Positions 54,199 through 64,000 of a stretch of 64,000 nucleotides of DNA are shown here, one piece after another. Each line of letters opens with the position of its first letter. The stretch's first letter is position 1. The notes beneath the pieces were generated by a model that was not told where the DNA came from, did not search any database, and saw nothing but the letters and a program-made list of their open reading frames with translations. The DNA comes from Hymenopus coronatus (lineage: Eukaryota; Arthropoda; Insecta; Mantodea; Hymenopodidae): positions 8,796,501 through 8,860,500 of the forward strand of contig CM060887.1 of the NCBI GenBank assembly GCA_030762935.1, in the 5' to 3' direction. A program made the position numbers and the translations under genes.

Positions 54199-54590
54199 GT
54201 AATAAATTGTATGCGAGATCTACATTTTTTGTGTAGTTCGTTTTTTTCTATCACTTACGGTTTACCAGTTATACAAAATTCAGAAAAATTCGTCCATAAT
54301 AAACACGTCTTCAGAGGCTATTCCCATAAAATTCTAGATATACATTTCATTTGCCATAAAAATATCTTTAATATAAAAGATTTTAATCAAAATCGTTGGA
54401 GCCATTTTTGAGAAAATAGCATTATCCAAAAGGGTAGTTTTTGTTGGGGGGAATTTTCTTGAAAATCTTCGTGTTGCATCCTTAGAATATACTAAACCCA
54501 GATACCTAGTTTTGATCTTTGCTGTCCACACACACACACACCCTAGTAGGTGCGCGCAAACACACCGGATCTTTTTCTAAAAAAAAATTA
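54199..54590 (-). mobile_element. R1 internal fragment
   Basis: From TAATAAATTGTATGCGAGATC to GGATCTTTTTCTAAAAAAAA. Both termini missing. The CA core is at 54528-54540. Confidence 0.75.
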
Positions 54591-54960
54591 AGGTGTGTTC
54601 CATTCACACGACTTTCTCTAAATCTCTGCAACAAATTATTGTTTTAACGCTTATACTTCTATTTACTTCATGCTAATCGAGAAAAAATTAGCAGAAATAG
54701 TCTTATTACTTGCTTCCTTGTAAGTAGAAGCGAAACAAGGGAGTACCATAGGTTAAAGTGATAGTCAAAAGCGGGTTGCTATGTGACTGAAGTTTCTTTG
54801 TTTGTTATGGACAAGAGTTCACAAATTCCTGTATGAAAAAAGAATGTTTTTTAAAGCTGAAACCCAAAACAAGGAATATTTATAAAACGATCAACTCCAC
54901 CAAAAAAATGTATAACATAAATTGTGTGTTTCAATGTGCTCTACATTTTCTGTGAGTTCA
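54591..54960 (-). mobile_element. R1 3' part
   Basis: Complete 3' terminus (AAGGTGTGTTCCATTCACACG), well preserved up to TGTGCTCTACATTTTCTGTG, then cut. Confidence 0.8.
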
Positions 54961-55575
54961 CTTTCCGTGTGAAAACAGTGTAAGTATTTTAAATCTGAAA
55001 TATATAACAAAGAATATCTCAGAAATGGTCAATTCAACGCAAAAAAAAACATGATACAAACATTTGTGTTTTAACATTTTTCGTACAGCAAGTTTTTGTT
55101 TATACCTTACGGTTTAGCAGTTACACAAAATTCAGCAAAATTCATTCGAATAAAGAAGTTTTCAGAGGATATTCCCATAAAATTCAAAACATACATTTTA
55201 ATTGGGTTATAAATATCTTTAATAAACAGGATTTTAATCAAATTCGTGATAGCCATTTTTGAGAAAATAAAAATTTTCGAATTTTTTTCCAAGTGAAGGA
55301 TAGTTTGTGGTAGGGGGATTTTTTTGAAAATCTTCGTGTCGCATCTTTGGAAGACATTAAACCTAAATACCAAGTTTGGTATTTAACGGTCTTTTCGTTT
55401 TTGAGCTATGCTGTCCACAGACACACAAAGAAAGACACACAGACCTTTTTCTATAAATACTTATTTCGGACTTAGGGGTCCGGCGAAATCTTGACATTGG
55501 ATTTTTGGGTGGAATGCAAAACCCTCTCTATCCACTATGTATACTGTACATGCGGGGTAGAGCAAGTAAGATGTG
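54961..55575 (-). mobile_element. R1 copy, 3'-truncated
   Basis: From TGTAAGTATTTTAAATC to the 5' end (CTATCCACTATGTATACTGTACATGCGGGGTAGAGCAAGT). This is a divergent subfamily version of the terminus. Confidence 0.8.
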
Positions 55576-55949
55576 ATTGTGCGAACAATACTTTTTGCAC
55601 AACAGATTCTGAATACCGTTTCTGAATAAACGATAGTGAGTTTTTGGCATTGTTTTATATGTTCAGATATGGACTAGGAAAAAACAAAAGTAACACGACA
55701 CTGATGACATCATCATCTATCTATGTGTCAATAGGTGTCAATTACTTTTGCATTAAAACTCGCATTTTACTGAAACGAGTCTAATTAATAATTCACACAC
55801 GTCCCCTAAGGCGAGAGAGTTAAATTACCTTTATTACCAACATTTCAGACTATTTTTCTATACCTTTATAACTTATTAATTAATTATATAATTAGTTTTT
55901 TCTCGAATAAAAAGCGGAGTATGTATCGAAAGTGTAGAGAAGATATTAA
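55576..55949. other. No feature recognised
   Basis: AT-rich spacer between R1 copies of opposite orientation. No coding or repeat signal seen. Confidence 0.45.
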
Positions 55950-56732
55950 CTTTCTCTAGAATACTATTTACATAGTCACACAAAAATTCGATACTGAGAT
56001 TTCACCGGAAATGTATGATTTGAGGACCCCCGAAAAAGATCCATGTGTGTTTGAGCGTGTGAGTGTGCCTATGGACATCATAGATCAAAATCTAAAAGAC
56101 CATTAAATACTAAATTTGGTATTTAAGTTTGGTATCTTATAAGGATGCGACGCGAAGATTTTCAGGAAATCCCCCCAACCCCAAATACCCTTTACATGGA
56201 ACGTTTTTCAAAAATGTTGATTTTCTCAAAAATGGCTCTAACTATTTAGATTAAAATATCGTATATTAAAGATATTTGCCTGAAGACTACTTTATTCCGG
56301 ATGAATTTTACGGAATTTTTCATTACTGCTAAACCGTAAGAGATGGACAAAAACTTACAACACAAAAAATGTACAGCACCTTAAAACACACACTTTATCT
56401 TATACACATTTTTACGTGGAGTTGATCGTTTTTGAGATACTCCTTGTTTTTGGTTTCAGCTTTAAAAAACTTATGCTTTTCTCATTCAGAAATTTGACAA
56501 TTCCTGTCCATACAAACAAAGGAACTTCAGTCATACAGCAAGCAACTTTTGACTATCACTTTAACCAATAAAACTCGTTATTTTGTTTCTACTTATAAGG
56601 AAGCAAGTAATAGGACTATTTCTGCTGATTTTTTCTCGATTAGTATGAAGTAAATAGAAGCATAAACTTTTTAAAATAATTTGTTGCAGAGATATAGAGA
56701 AAGTCATGTGAATAACACATCAGATTTTTTTT
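55950..56732 (+). mobile_element. R1 copy, near full length
   Basis: 5' ACTTTCTCTAGAATACTATTTACATAG with the GGTATTGCA block deleted. A deletion near 56280 removes the ATAAAATGTATATCTTG block. The 3' stem-loop is shortened (CATGTGAATAACACATCAGA). Confidence 0.85.
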
Positions 56733-56817
56733 TTTTAATGTAGAGCTACAAACAAATAAAACCAAATTTCTATCCCTCTCTCCCCAAATGTTACATTATG
56801 GAATTTGAAATTCACCA

Positions 56818-56990
56818 TTTCTGCTAATCTTTATGTCGATTAGCATGAAGTAATAGAAGAATAAGCTTATTAGCAACTCTTGTTACAGAGATGAAGAGAA
56901 AATCATGTGAATGGAGCAAATCAGATTTTCTATTCGGGAGTTCTAAAATGCTATATTTATAGTGAAATCTTGACACTGAAATACAGTAAA
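56818..56990. mobile_element. R1 3' fragment plus inverted 5' scrap
   Basis: 56818-56930 is a plus 3' end (GATTAGCATGAAG...GAAAATCATGTGAATGGAGCAAATCAGA). 56935-56990 resembles an inverted 5' block (AGTGAAATCTTGACAC). Confidence 0.6.
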
Positions 56991-57388
56991 TTTCCTTCTT
57001 GTTGTACATCAAAGAGTATTTGTTGAGTCTGGAGGAAAAGAAGACCAGTGTTTAGCTTTGCTATTATCATACACGTTTCGATGTCAATTATCAAATTGGA
57101 TGCAAGTGATCGAAGTTGTGTAATGACCTGTAATTTTCTCAGCGCGTGATGACGCACAAACAACTGATGGACGGACAACTTCTTGTGGAGAACAATTCTG
57201 TATTCCAACCTTTCCTTACTTTGGTTTGTTTTGCGTCTCTACCACTGAACTGCTCACATTGACGATTGGTTAGGCAAATCATAATTCTGCCACAGGAAAG
57301 GTCCTTCTTGCAGACTGAATGTTTTCTACACTCTGATGATATCATTTGCGACGGTCACATCTACTCCTCGTTGACTTTGATTATTTTT
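56991..57388. other. No gene defended
   Basis: Unique-looking stretch with minus-strand open frames (56957-57208, 57139-57345) that I cannot place. It could hide an old transposon. No terminal repeats seen. Confidence 0.35.
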
Positions 57389-58264
57389 ACTTTCTCAACA
57401 CGTACTATATACATAGTGTATAGAGAAGGTATTATAATCCACCCAAAATTTCAATACCGAGATTTCACTGGAAATACATGTTTTGAGAGCCCCTGAATCC
57501 AAAAAAGCATTTTTAGAAAAATGTCCGTGTGTGTCTGTCTATGTGTATGTATGTGCCTTTGACCAGCATAGCTCAAAAACGAAAAGACCTTTTACTACCA
57601 AACTTGGTATTTCTGTTTGGTATCTTCCAGGGATGCGAACGAAGATTTTCAGAAAAATCCCCCCACCCGAAACTAATCTTTACATGGAACGTTTTTAAAT
57701 TATTTTGATTTTATAAAAAATGGCTCTAACGATTTTTATTAAAATATCGTACGTTAAAGATATTTTACCTGACAAATAAAATATAAATTTTGAAATTTCT
57801 GGGAATAGCCTCTGAAGACTACTTTATTCTGAGTGAATTTTACGGAATTTTGCATAACTTGTAAACCGTAAGAGATGGACAAAGACTTACTACACAAAAA
57901 ATGTAGAGCACGTTAAAACACACAATTTAAGTAATGTACATTTTTTTCGTGGAGTTCATCGTTTTTGAGTCATTCCCTTTTTTGGTTTCTGATATGAAAA
58001 ACTTATACTTTTCTCGTACAGGAATTTGTCAACTGATGCCCATACAAACAAAGGAACTTAGTGACTTAGCAATCAGCTTTTGACTATCACGTTAACCTAT
58101 GATACTCCCTTATTTCGATTCTACTTACAAGGAGGCAAGTAGTAAGACTATTCCTGCTAATTTTTTCTGATTAGCACGAAGTAAATAAAGTATAAACTTT
58201 TTAAGAAAAATTTGTTGCAGAGATGTAGAGAAAATCATGTGAATGGAAAACATCAGATTTTTTA
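57389..58264 (+). mobile_element. R1 copy, full length
   Basis: 876 bp, both ends intact: ACTTTCTCAACACGTACTATATACATAGTG and GAGAAAATCATGTGAATGGAAAACATCAGA plus T run. GT core at 57524-57555. Confidence 0.95.
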
Positions 58265-58735
58265 TTTTGTTTCCTTATTCGTCATCAAAAAATAAACCAT
58301 TTTCTTGTACAGCGTTCTTTTACTGGTGTAGACAATTAAACATTGATAGAAAGGCAGATGCACAGAGTATCAGCACTGCACGGGTATTGTACAGTATTAT
58401 TTCATAAGCATCGTGCCTTATTGTAATAGATGTAATAGATGTTCGAAATGTTCTACCTGAATGTATTTTGCACTGGAGTCCAAGCAACATGAAAACGCGC
58501 ATTTGAAATGCTTGTGACAGTATTGGAAGAGACATGCTTTTACGGACACAGCAATCGTTTATTCACAGAGTATTCCCTATTCACTTTTTATTTTTTTAAT
58601 TTTATTGTTGGCAGATCAGCATTTATGTTATACAAACCATTGATAACAACAAGATTAAATACATTAACATTTGAGGTTGACCATGTTGAAATGATAATAT
58701 AACTTACAAATAAATGTTACAATTGAATGAAAGTA
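58265..58735. other. No gene recognised
   Basis: Unique-looking. A duplicated AATAGATGT (58427 and 58436) and short ORFs only. Confidence 0.4.
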
Positions 58736-58822
58736 TAAGTAATAATAATAATAATTATAATAATAATAATAATAATTATAATAATAATAATAATTATAAT
58801 AATAATAATAATAATAATAATA
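58736..58822. repeat. (AAT)n microsatellite
   Basis: About 87 bases of AAT trinucleotide with regular AATTAT interruptions. It is the source of the poly-Asn/Tyr open frame. It directly precedes an S2 SINE. Confidence 0.95.
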
Positions 58823-58829
58823 TATTGAA

Positions 58830-59050
58830 GGCCGCTTGGGTAGTGTGGTGGTACCGTGTCTGTTTCATATTCAAAAGGTCTAAGTTCGAATCTCGCTTAG
58901 GGTGTGAGTTGCCCGAATAAGGTTTTATCCCTTATCCTGAGAAGACGAATGTCGAGTAACTTTAAGCTCCATGGACCCCGAGATCATTTGAGCATCATTT
59001 CACCATTTTCATTCATCGTCCGATATGACCAACCAGGTTAAAACTCGTTA
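58830..59050 (+). mobile_element. S2 tRNA-Val-like SINE
   Basis: tRNA-derived head GGTAGTGTGGTGGTACCGTG, an anticodon-loop region, B box TAAGTTCGAATCTC, then ATCCTGAGAAGACGAATGTC, GAGTAACTTTAAGCTCCATG, CGTCCGATATGACCAACCAG. The sister copy at 61396 has CCTCACATT at the anticodon loop (CAC, Val). Confidence 0.85.
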
Positions 59051-59569
59051 TGCTAACAATACATATTGTGTCACTGGGTAAGAAATGTTGTGGTAGTTTT
59101 CAGCCTTTTGCAGGTTAAATGCTTGAGCACCAGTAACGTTGCTTAATTTGTTTATTTCACTTCTACTCATAAGTCATATGAATGGTACACGTCAGAGTTT
59201 TTGTTTTTAATATTGCTTATTATTTTGTGCATTACAAAAAGCGCTTACGATCTGTGGATCCGTGTGATTGATGAAGATCCTTATGTTTACTTGTATTTAA
59301 ATAAATACGCTTATTCATCTGTTACGTTATGTTTAGGCTTGAAGTGAACCCAGGCAGCTCTACAGGTTTGTGTTGTTCCTATCATTACTTGGGTAGGTTT
59401 AATGGGTGGTTGAATGCAACCCTAATTACAACCTTGCACACACTCGAGTCCGTAGAGCGAGAGGGCGGGGGGGGGGGGGGTTGTACGTGAAATCCTTGTA
59501 AGCACGGCAATCTAGCCAGCTACTATGTATCGGAAGGTCTGTAGTTCACGCCCTTCTACCGAGGCTGAA
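59051..59569. other. Unassigned, with scraps
   Basis: Contains an R1 3' scrap (AAGTCATATGAATGGTACACGTCAGA at 59171-59196), a G(16) run at about 59466-59481, and a weak tRNA-like phrase near 59505-59565 (GCAATCTAGCCAGCTAC...GGTCTGTAGTTCACGCCC). Confidence 0.4.
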
Positions 59570-60387
59570 AAAGCTGATGTGTTCCATTCATAGGACTTTC
59601 TCTACATCTCTGCACCAGATTATGGTTAAAAAGCTTTTCATGCAGCTCGAGAAAAAATGAGCAGAAATGGACTTTTTACTTGCTTCCTTGTAATTAGAAA
59701 GGAAATAAGCGAAAACACTAGGCTAAAGTGATAGTCAAAACTTATAAAAGCAAGCTTCCATGTAATGCAAGTTCCTTTGGGTTGACAAAGTCCCGATGAG
59801 AAAAGTATAAGTATTTTAAAGCTGAAACAATTAATAAGAGGTACCTCAAAAACGGTGAACTTCACGAAAAAAATGTTTATAACATAAATTGTGAGTTTAA
59901 ATGAGCTCTGCAAGTTTTGTATAGTAAGTTTTTGTCTATTTCTTACGGTTTACCAGATACGCAAAATTCAGAATAAATAGGGCTTTATTCCTAGAAAATT
60001 CAAGATATACCTTTTATTTTCCATGTAAATATCTTTAATATACGGTATTTTAATCAAAATCATTAGAGCCATTTTTAAAAAAATCGAAATTTTCGAAACT
60101 TTTTACACGTAAAGGGTAGTCTGGGCTGGAGGGATTTTTTTTTCAAAACCTTCGTGTCGCATCCCTGTAAGATATTAAATTTAAATACCAAGTTTGATAT
60201 TTTACCGATTTTTCGTTTCTGAGTTATGGTGTTCACAGACAGACGGACACACACACATGGACGTTTTTCGAAAAATGCTTCTTTTGGATTCATGTATTTC
60301 CGGTGAAATCTCAGTATCGAATTTTTGGGTGCAATACAATACCTTCTCTATACACTATGTACATAGTACGCGTAGAGAAAGTAAAAA
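59570..60387 (-). mobile_element. R1 copy, full length
   Basis: 3' CTGATGTGTTCCATTCATAGG. 5' ACTATGTACATAGTACGCGTAGAGAAAGT with a perfect palindrome. CA core at 60240-60257. Confidence 0.9.
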
Positions 60388-60448
60388 CCGCGTGTGTGCA
60401 TATATAATACACACACACACGCGCGCGCATACGCACACGCACGAAAGC

Positions 60449-61132
60449 CATCCAGAAACTGACAGACGATTTGGCATAACTAAATAATAACGAAAGTTAT
60501 CAACATAAAACTGCATTTACAAAGTTACACTACCTTACTCTATTCTCAACGTAATCTCTATTATTATCATGATATTAGCGTCACGTGGTACCGGTTTTTC
60601 AATGCCGATGTTATTTTTTCTACCACTAAAGAGCTCATTCGTTTTTTTTTTTTTGAATGCACACAGTGTTCGGCCAATCGAATTTTATACCCAAATAACG
60701 AAAGTGTATGCTGATAAAGTAATGAACGAGTCTTCAGTCAGGAAATGTCGCATAATCTACAAGTAATCAAGGAAGAACATAACAGTGTGTACGATAAAGA
60801 CCGGAGTGGAAGTTTATCAATCGTTATGAAGGAATTGAAAGCAAATGTTGATAAAAGAATTCAGAAAGCCAGTGTTTCACTTTGGACACCGTACATGAAA
60901 CGATTTCCCAGCCATAAAGACCTCAAAGTGACAGTGACATCTTGGCTCAGATCTTTAGTGGTGGAAGAGTATAACATTGAAAAACCGGTACCACGTGACA
61001 ATAAATACCTTGATAGCAATGACGATTACGTTGACAAATAGAGTAAGGTACTGTAACTTTGTAAATAAAGTTTTGTGTTGATATCTTTCGTTATTGTTTA
61101 GTTATGCGAAATCGTCTGTCACTTTCTGGATG
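60449..61132 (+). mobile_element. Internally deleted mariner with 56-bp TIRs
   Basis: Arms 60449-60504 and 61077-61132 are inverted repeats over 56 bases with four mismatches (shared core GACAGACGATTT, GCATAACTAAA, AATAACGAAAG). The right arm continues GGATGAGCCATG before TATATA. Between them lies a short transposase-derived frame (separate entry). At about 0.69 kb it is roughly half a mariner, so it is a deletion derivative. Confidence 0.85.
60745..61041 (+). pseudogene. mariner transposase N/C fusion, in frame
   Basis: 98-residue open frame. Residues about 13-38 (SVYDKDRSGSLSIVMKELKA) look like the inter-HTH linker of a mariner transposase ('RSGRPS...'-type, here altered). From about residue 48 it continues as a transposase C-terminus, FPSHKDLKVTVTSWLRSLVV...PRDNKYLDSNDDYVDK, with the normal stop. 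The whole catalytic DDD region is missing, yet the frame is open across the join. It cannot be catalytic; DNA binding is doubtful because the first helix-turn-helix is not evident. Confidence 0.6.
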
Positions 61133-61221
61133 AGCCATGTATATATAGCTTACATTTTCTGATATGCATATCTGAAAGTTAAAGAAAGGCCTCCTAAATG
61201 TAAACAAATACCATATTATTG

Positions 61222-61330
61222 AACTCTTATTTTTTACGTACTTAAAAGGTAAAATATTACACTCAAACCAAAAATTTGATACCAAGCTTTCATGGGAAAT
61301 AATGGTTCTACGGCCGCTCGAATTCAAAAT
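61222..61330 (+). mobile_element. R1 5' fragment, decayed
   Basis: TTTTACGTACTTAAAAGGTAAAATATTACACTCAAACCAAAAATTTGATACCAAGC keeps the order of the R1 5' block. It abuts an inverted R1 3' end. Confidence 0.6.
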
Positions 61331-62049
61331 ATTCAGATGTGTTCCATTGACATGATGTTCTATAACTTTTCTGTAAACAAATTATTTTCAAAACCGCCTG
61401 AGTAGTGTGGTGGTTGCATGTCTGCCTCACATTCAACAGGTTGTGAGTTCGAATATTGCTTAGAGTGTGTTACACGGATAAGGCTTCTGTCGGGGTTTTC
61501 CATTATCCTGAGAAGACGAATGTCGAGTAACTTTAAGCTCATTTCAGTATCATTTCACTAATTTCTTTCACCTTCCGATATGACCAACCAGGTTAAAGGA
61601 CGTTAAACTACATAAAAAAGTATTCTCACAAAAGATTATCAATTTATCCACATAATAATCGAGCTAAACATTAAACTGTATTTTTATTTGCTTTCTTATA
61701 AGCAGAAGCACATTAAAATATACTGAGTTAACGAAACTTCAAATCTTTTAAAATCTATGTGAAAAAATTAAAATTCAGTTCTCCTTTCATGGCTAGAAGC
61801 AAAACAATAAAATGTATGAAACGAAAGATCTCGTTTCAGAAAAGTTTAAGTGGTTTTTAAAATTGAAACCAAGTGGCTAACTCTACAAAAACTGCATATG
61901 ACATAAATTGTGTGTTTTAACGTTTATTTTGTGCAGTGAGGTTTTGTCTTTCTCTTCTTAAATGTTATCAGTTACACAAAAGTCATCAGGAATTAAGAGG
62001 TCTTCAGAGGCTATTCCAAGAAAAATCAAGATGCGTTTCGTTATCATGA
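61331..62049 (-). mobile_element. R1 copy, SINE-interrupted, 5'-truncated
   Basis: 3' end CAGATGTGTTCCATTGACATG at 61335, interrupted at 61396-61614 by S2. It resumes at TATTCTCACAAAAG and runs to CAAGATGCGTTTCG, where it is cut by the next minus copy. Strongly diverged. Confidence 0.75.
61396..61614 (+). mobile_element. S2 tRNA-Val-like SINE in R1
   Basis: Head GAGTAGTGTGGTGGTTGCATG, CTGCCTCACATTCAACAGG (CAC anticodon position), B box GAGTTCGAATATT; body as in the 58830 copy (GAGAAGACGAATGTCGAG, CCGATATGACCAACCAG) plus GGACGTTAAACTAC and an A tail. Confidence 0.85.
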
Positions 62050-62695
62050 AAATCCGTTGTGTCCCACTCAAATGACTTTCTCTACATCTCTGTAACAAAT
62101 TATTGTTAAAAAGCTTATACTTCTATTTACTTCATTCTAGTCGAGAAACAATTAGCAGAAATAGTCTTATTACTTGCTTCCGTGTAAGTAGGAGCGAAAT
62201 AAGGGAGTACCATAGGTTAAAGTGACAGTCAAAAGCTGGTTGCTATGTGACTGAAGTTCCTTTGTTTGTATTAACAGGAGTTGACAAATTCCTGTATGAG
62301 AAAAGTATAAGCTTTTCAAAGCTGAAACCAAACACAAGGTATATCTAAAAACAATATTTCCACAAAAAATGTATATAATATTTTCTGTGTGGTAAGTTTT
62401 TGTCCACATCTTACGGTTTACCAATTATGCAAAATTCCGCAAAATTCATCCAGAATAAACATGTCTTCAGAGGCTATTCCATAAAATTCAATATATACAT
62501 TTTATTTGTCCGGTAAATATCTTTAATACACGATATTTTAATCAAAATCGTTAGAGCCATTGTTGAGAAAATCAAAATTTTCAAGAAAAGTCCATGTAAA
62601 GGCTATTTAGGGGAGGGTATTTTCTTGAAAATCCTCATGCCGCATACTTGTAAGATACTGAACTTAAATGACAAGTTTCGTGTCTAACGGTATTA
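62050..62695 (-). mobile_element. R1 copy, 5'-truncated
   Basis: 3' CCGTTGTGTCCCACTCAAATG. Ends in the AACGGTATTATC block just where a plus copy starts, forming a back-to-back pair. Confidence 0.85.
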
Positions 62696-62703
62696 TCATT
62701 TTT

Positions 62704-63533
62704 ACTTTCTCTACACGTACTGTGTACATAGTGTATAGAGAAGAAAATCGATACCAAGATTTCACCGGTAATATATGTTTTAGGATTCCCTGTATCCAAA
62801 AAAAGCATTTTCAGAAAAAGGTCCGTGTGTGTGTCCATGAACACGATAACTCAAAGGCGAAAAGTCAGTAAAATACCATACTTGGTATTTAGATTTTAGT
62901 AGCTTTCAGGGAAGCGACAAGAAGATTTTGAGAAAAATCCCCTCACCCCTAACTAACCTTTACTTGGATATTTTTTTAAAACATTTTGATATTCTCAAAA
63001 ATGGCTCTAACGATTTTGATTAAAATATCATATATTAAGGATATTTACCTGACAATTAAAATGTATATCTTGAATTTTCTGGGAATAACTTCTGAAGACT
63101 ACTTCATTCTGGATGCATTTTATGGAATTTTGCATAACTGCTAAACCGTAGGAGATAAACAAAAACTTAACACTCAAAAATGTATACCACATTAAAACAC
63201 ACAATTTATGTTACATACATTTTTCCATGAAGTTGATCGTTTTTGAGATATTCCTTGTTTTAGAAAAACATATACTTTTCTTATGCAGGATTTTGCCAAC
63301 TCCTGTCCATGCAAACAAAGAAACTTCAGTTAAATAGCAACTTGCTTTTGTCCAATTTTTTAACCTATGCTATTCCCTTATTTTCCTTCTACTTACAAGG
63401 AAGCAAGTAATAAAACTATTTCTGCTAATTTTTTCTCGGTTAGCATGAAGGAAATAGAAGCATAACCTTTTTAACATTAATTTGTTGCAGAGATGTAGAG
63501 AAAGACATGTGAATGGAACACATAAGATTTTTT
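62704..63533 (+). mobile_element. R1 copy, full length
   Basis: 5' ACTTTCTCTACACGTACTGTGTACATAGTG with the GGTATTGCACTCC block deleted. 3' GAGAAAGACATGTGAATGGAACACATAAGA plus T run. Confidence 0.9.
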
Positions 63534-64000
63534 CAAGATGTATTCCACAGTATCTTTATTGTTGTTTGTTGAAAAATGGACTACTTCTTTTCATTAGAAG
63601 TAAATGTATGATTTTCTTTAATCAGTTTCTTAAAATTTTATTGAAAACGATGATTTTTAATAAAAAAAATATTGCATATTTATATATATTTAAATTTCTT
63701 CTTTGAAATAAAGCCTATTTATGTGCAAATGTGGGGGAAAATGTTCAGCTCTTAGTATCAATTAGTTTCTGAGATAATGGGGCATCCGTATCGACATTTT
63801 TATTTCTTACATATTGCTTTCAAACACAAAGTAAAACAAATTTAACCTAACTTTCTAGAAAAAGACGTCGTAGTACTTGGAAAACCTCACATGAAGGAAA
63901 TATGAACGGGATGCCAAAGTTAAAGTAAAACCTTCCTATCAAAATAAAAAAAAAAAATCTACTCTAGCACTAGAATTTACAAAGTTGTTGATGTTAACTG
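63534..64000. other. No feature recognised
   Basis: Very AT-rich right end of the window. The short open frame 63482-63706 overlaps the R1 terminus and is not a likely gene. Confidence 0.45.

Noticed and set aside
58714..58920. Asn/Tyr-rich ORF
   Set aside because: Translation of the (AAT)n microsatellite running into an S2 SINE.
1..64000. CRISPR array or bacterial defence island, given the many spaced repeats
   Set aside because: Repeats are ~0.87 kb, in both orientations and diverged, with SINEs, LINEs and mariners. No direct-repeat/spacer periodicity exists, and the DNA is clearly animal nuclear.

Overview
This window looks like repeat-saturated nuclear DNA of an animal, most likely an arthropod. 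The base composition is AT-rich. I see no operon, no Shine-Dalgarno structure, no rRNA and no canonical intact tRNA. What I recognise is eukaryotic mobile DNA: Tc1/mariner transposases, 5'-truncated LINEs and tRNA-derived SINEs. I found no protein-coding gene that I can defend. Every recognisable coding sequence is a broken or internally deleted transposase or reverse-transcriptase remnant. The species cannot be named from the sequence.

One family dominates. I call it R1: about 0.85-0.88 kb, on both strands, some sixty full or partial copies, covering by hand tally roughly 38 kb (about 60%). In its + orientation R1 starts ACTTTCTCTACACGTAC after a run of T, followed at once by the palindrome ACTATGTACATAGT. 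It then carries a GT-rich microsatellite core, a central palindrome (AAATACCAAACTTGGTATTT), a GCTAAT/ATTAGC hairpin, the inverted repeat of its start (TGTAGAGAAAGT), a stem-loop (ATGTG-AATGGAA-CACAT), and ends CAGA before a T run. Start-to-subterminal inverted repeats, a 3' stem-loop, a microsatellite core and T-tract insertion resemble non-autonomous Helentron-associated elements (DINE/HINE type). That assignment is an inference.

Layout: 1-5 kb, R1 copies with LINE 3' ends and a (GA)n tract. 5.1-7.4 kb, a deleted DDE transposase, a TA-flanked element (F2), and a GC-richer stretch with two perfect RFX-type X-boxes, a CRE-like site and a CCAAT box. 7.4-11.5 kb, R1 pieces. 11.6-12.8 kb, a near full-length mariner. 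13.1-16.8 kb, a mariner 5' fragment, a complete 1.7 kb Tc1/mariner-superfamily element with terminal repeats (T2), and a mariner split by a complete R1. 17-31 kb, R1 arrays, a mariner 5' half, a second mariner split by R1, and several SINEs. 31-48 kb, a second F2 copy with a SINE, R1 arrays, an inverted mariner fragment, and a LINE inserted in R1. 47.5-49 kb, a GC-richer unassigned island with overlapping open frames and a perfect 16-bp hairpin. 49-60 kb, more R1. 60.4-61.1 kb, a mariner derivative with 56-bp terminal repeats and an in-frame internal deletion. 61-63.5 kb, R1 and a SINE.

The elements do not form a pathway, but their nesting gives a relative history. Mariners were hit by R1, and R1 was hit by LINEs and at least three SINE families. 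R1 carries T tracts at both ends, so each copy offers new targets for the next, which can explain the head-to-tail and back-to-back arrays.
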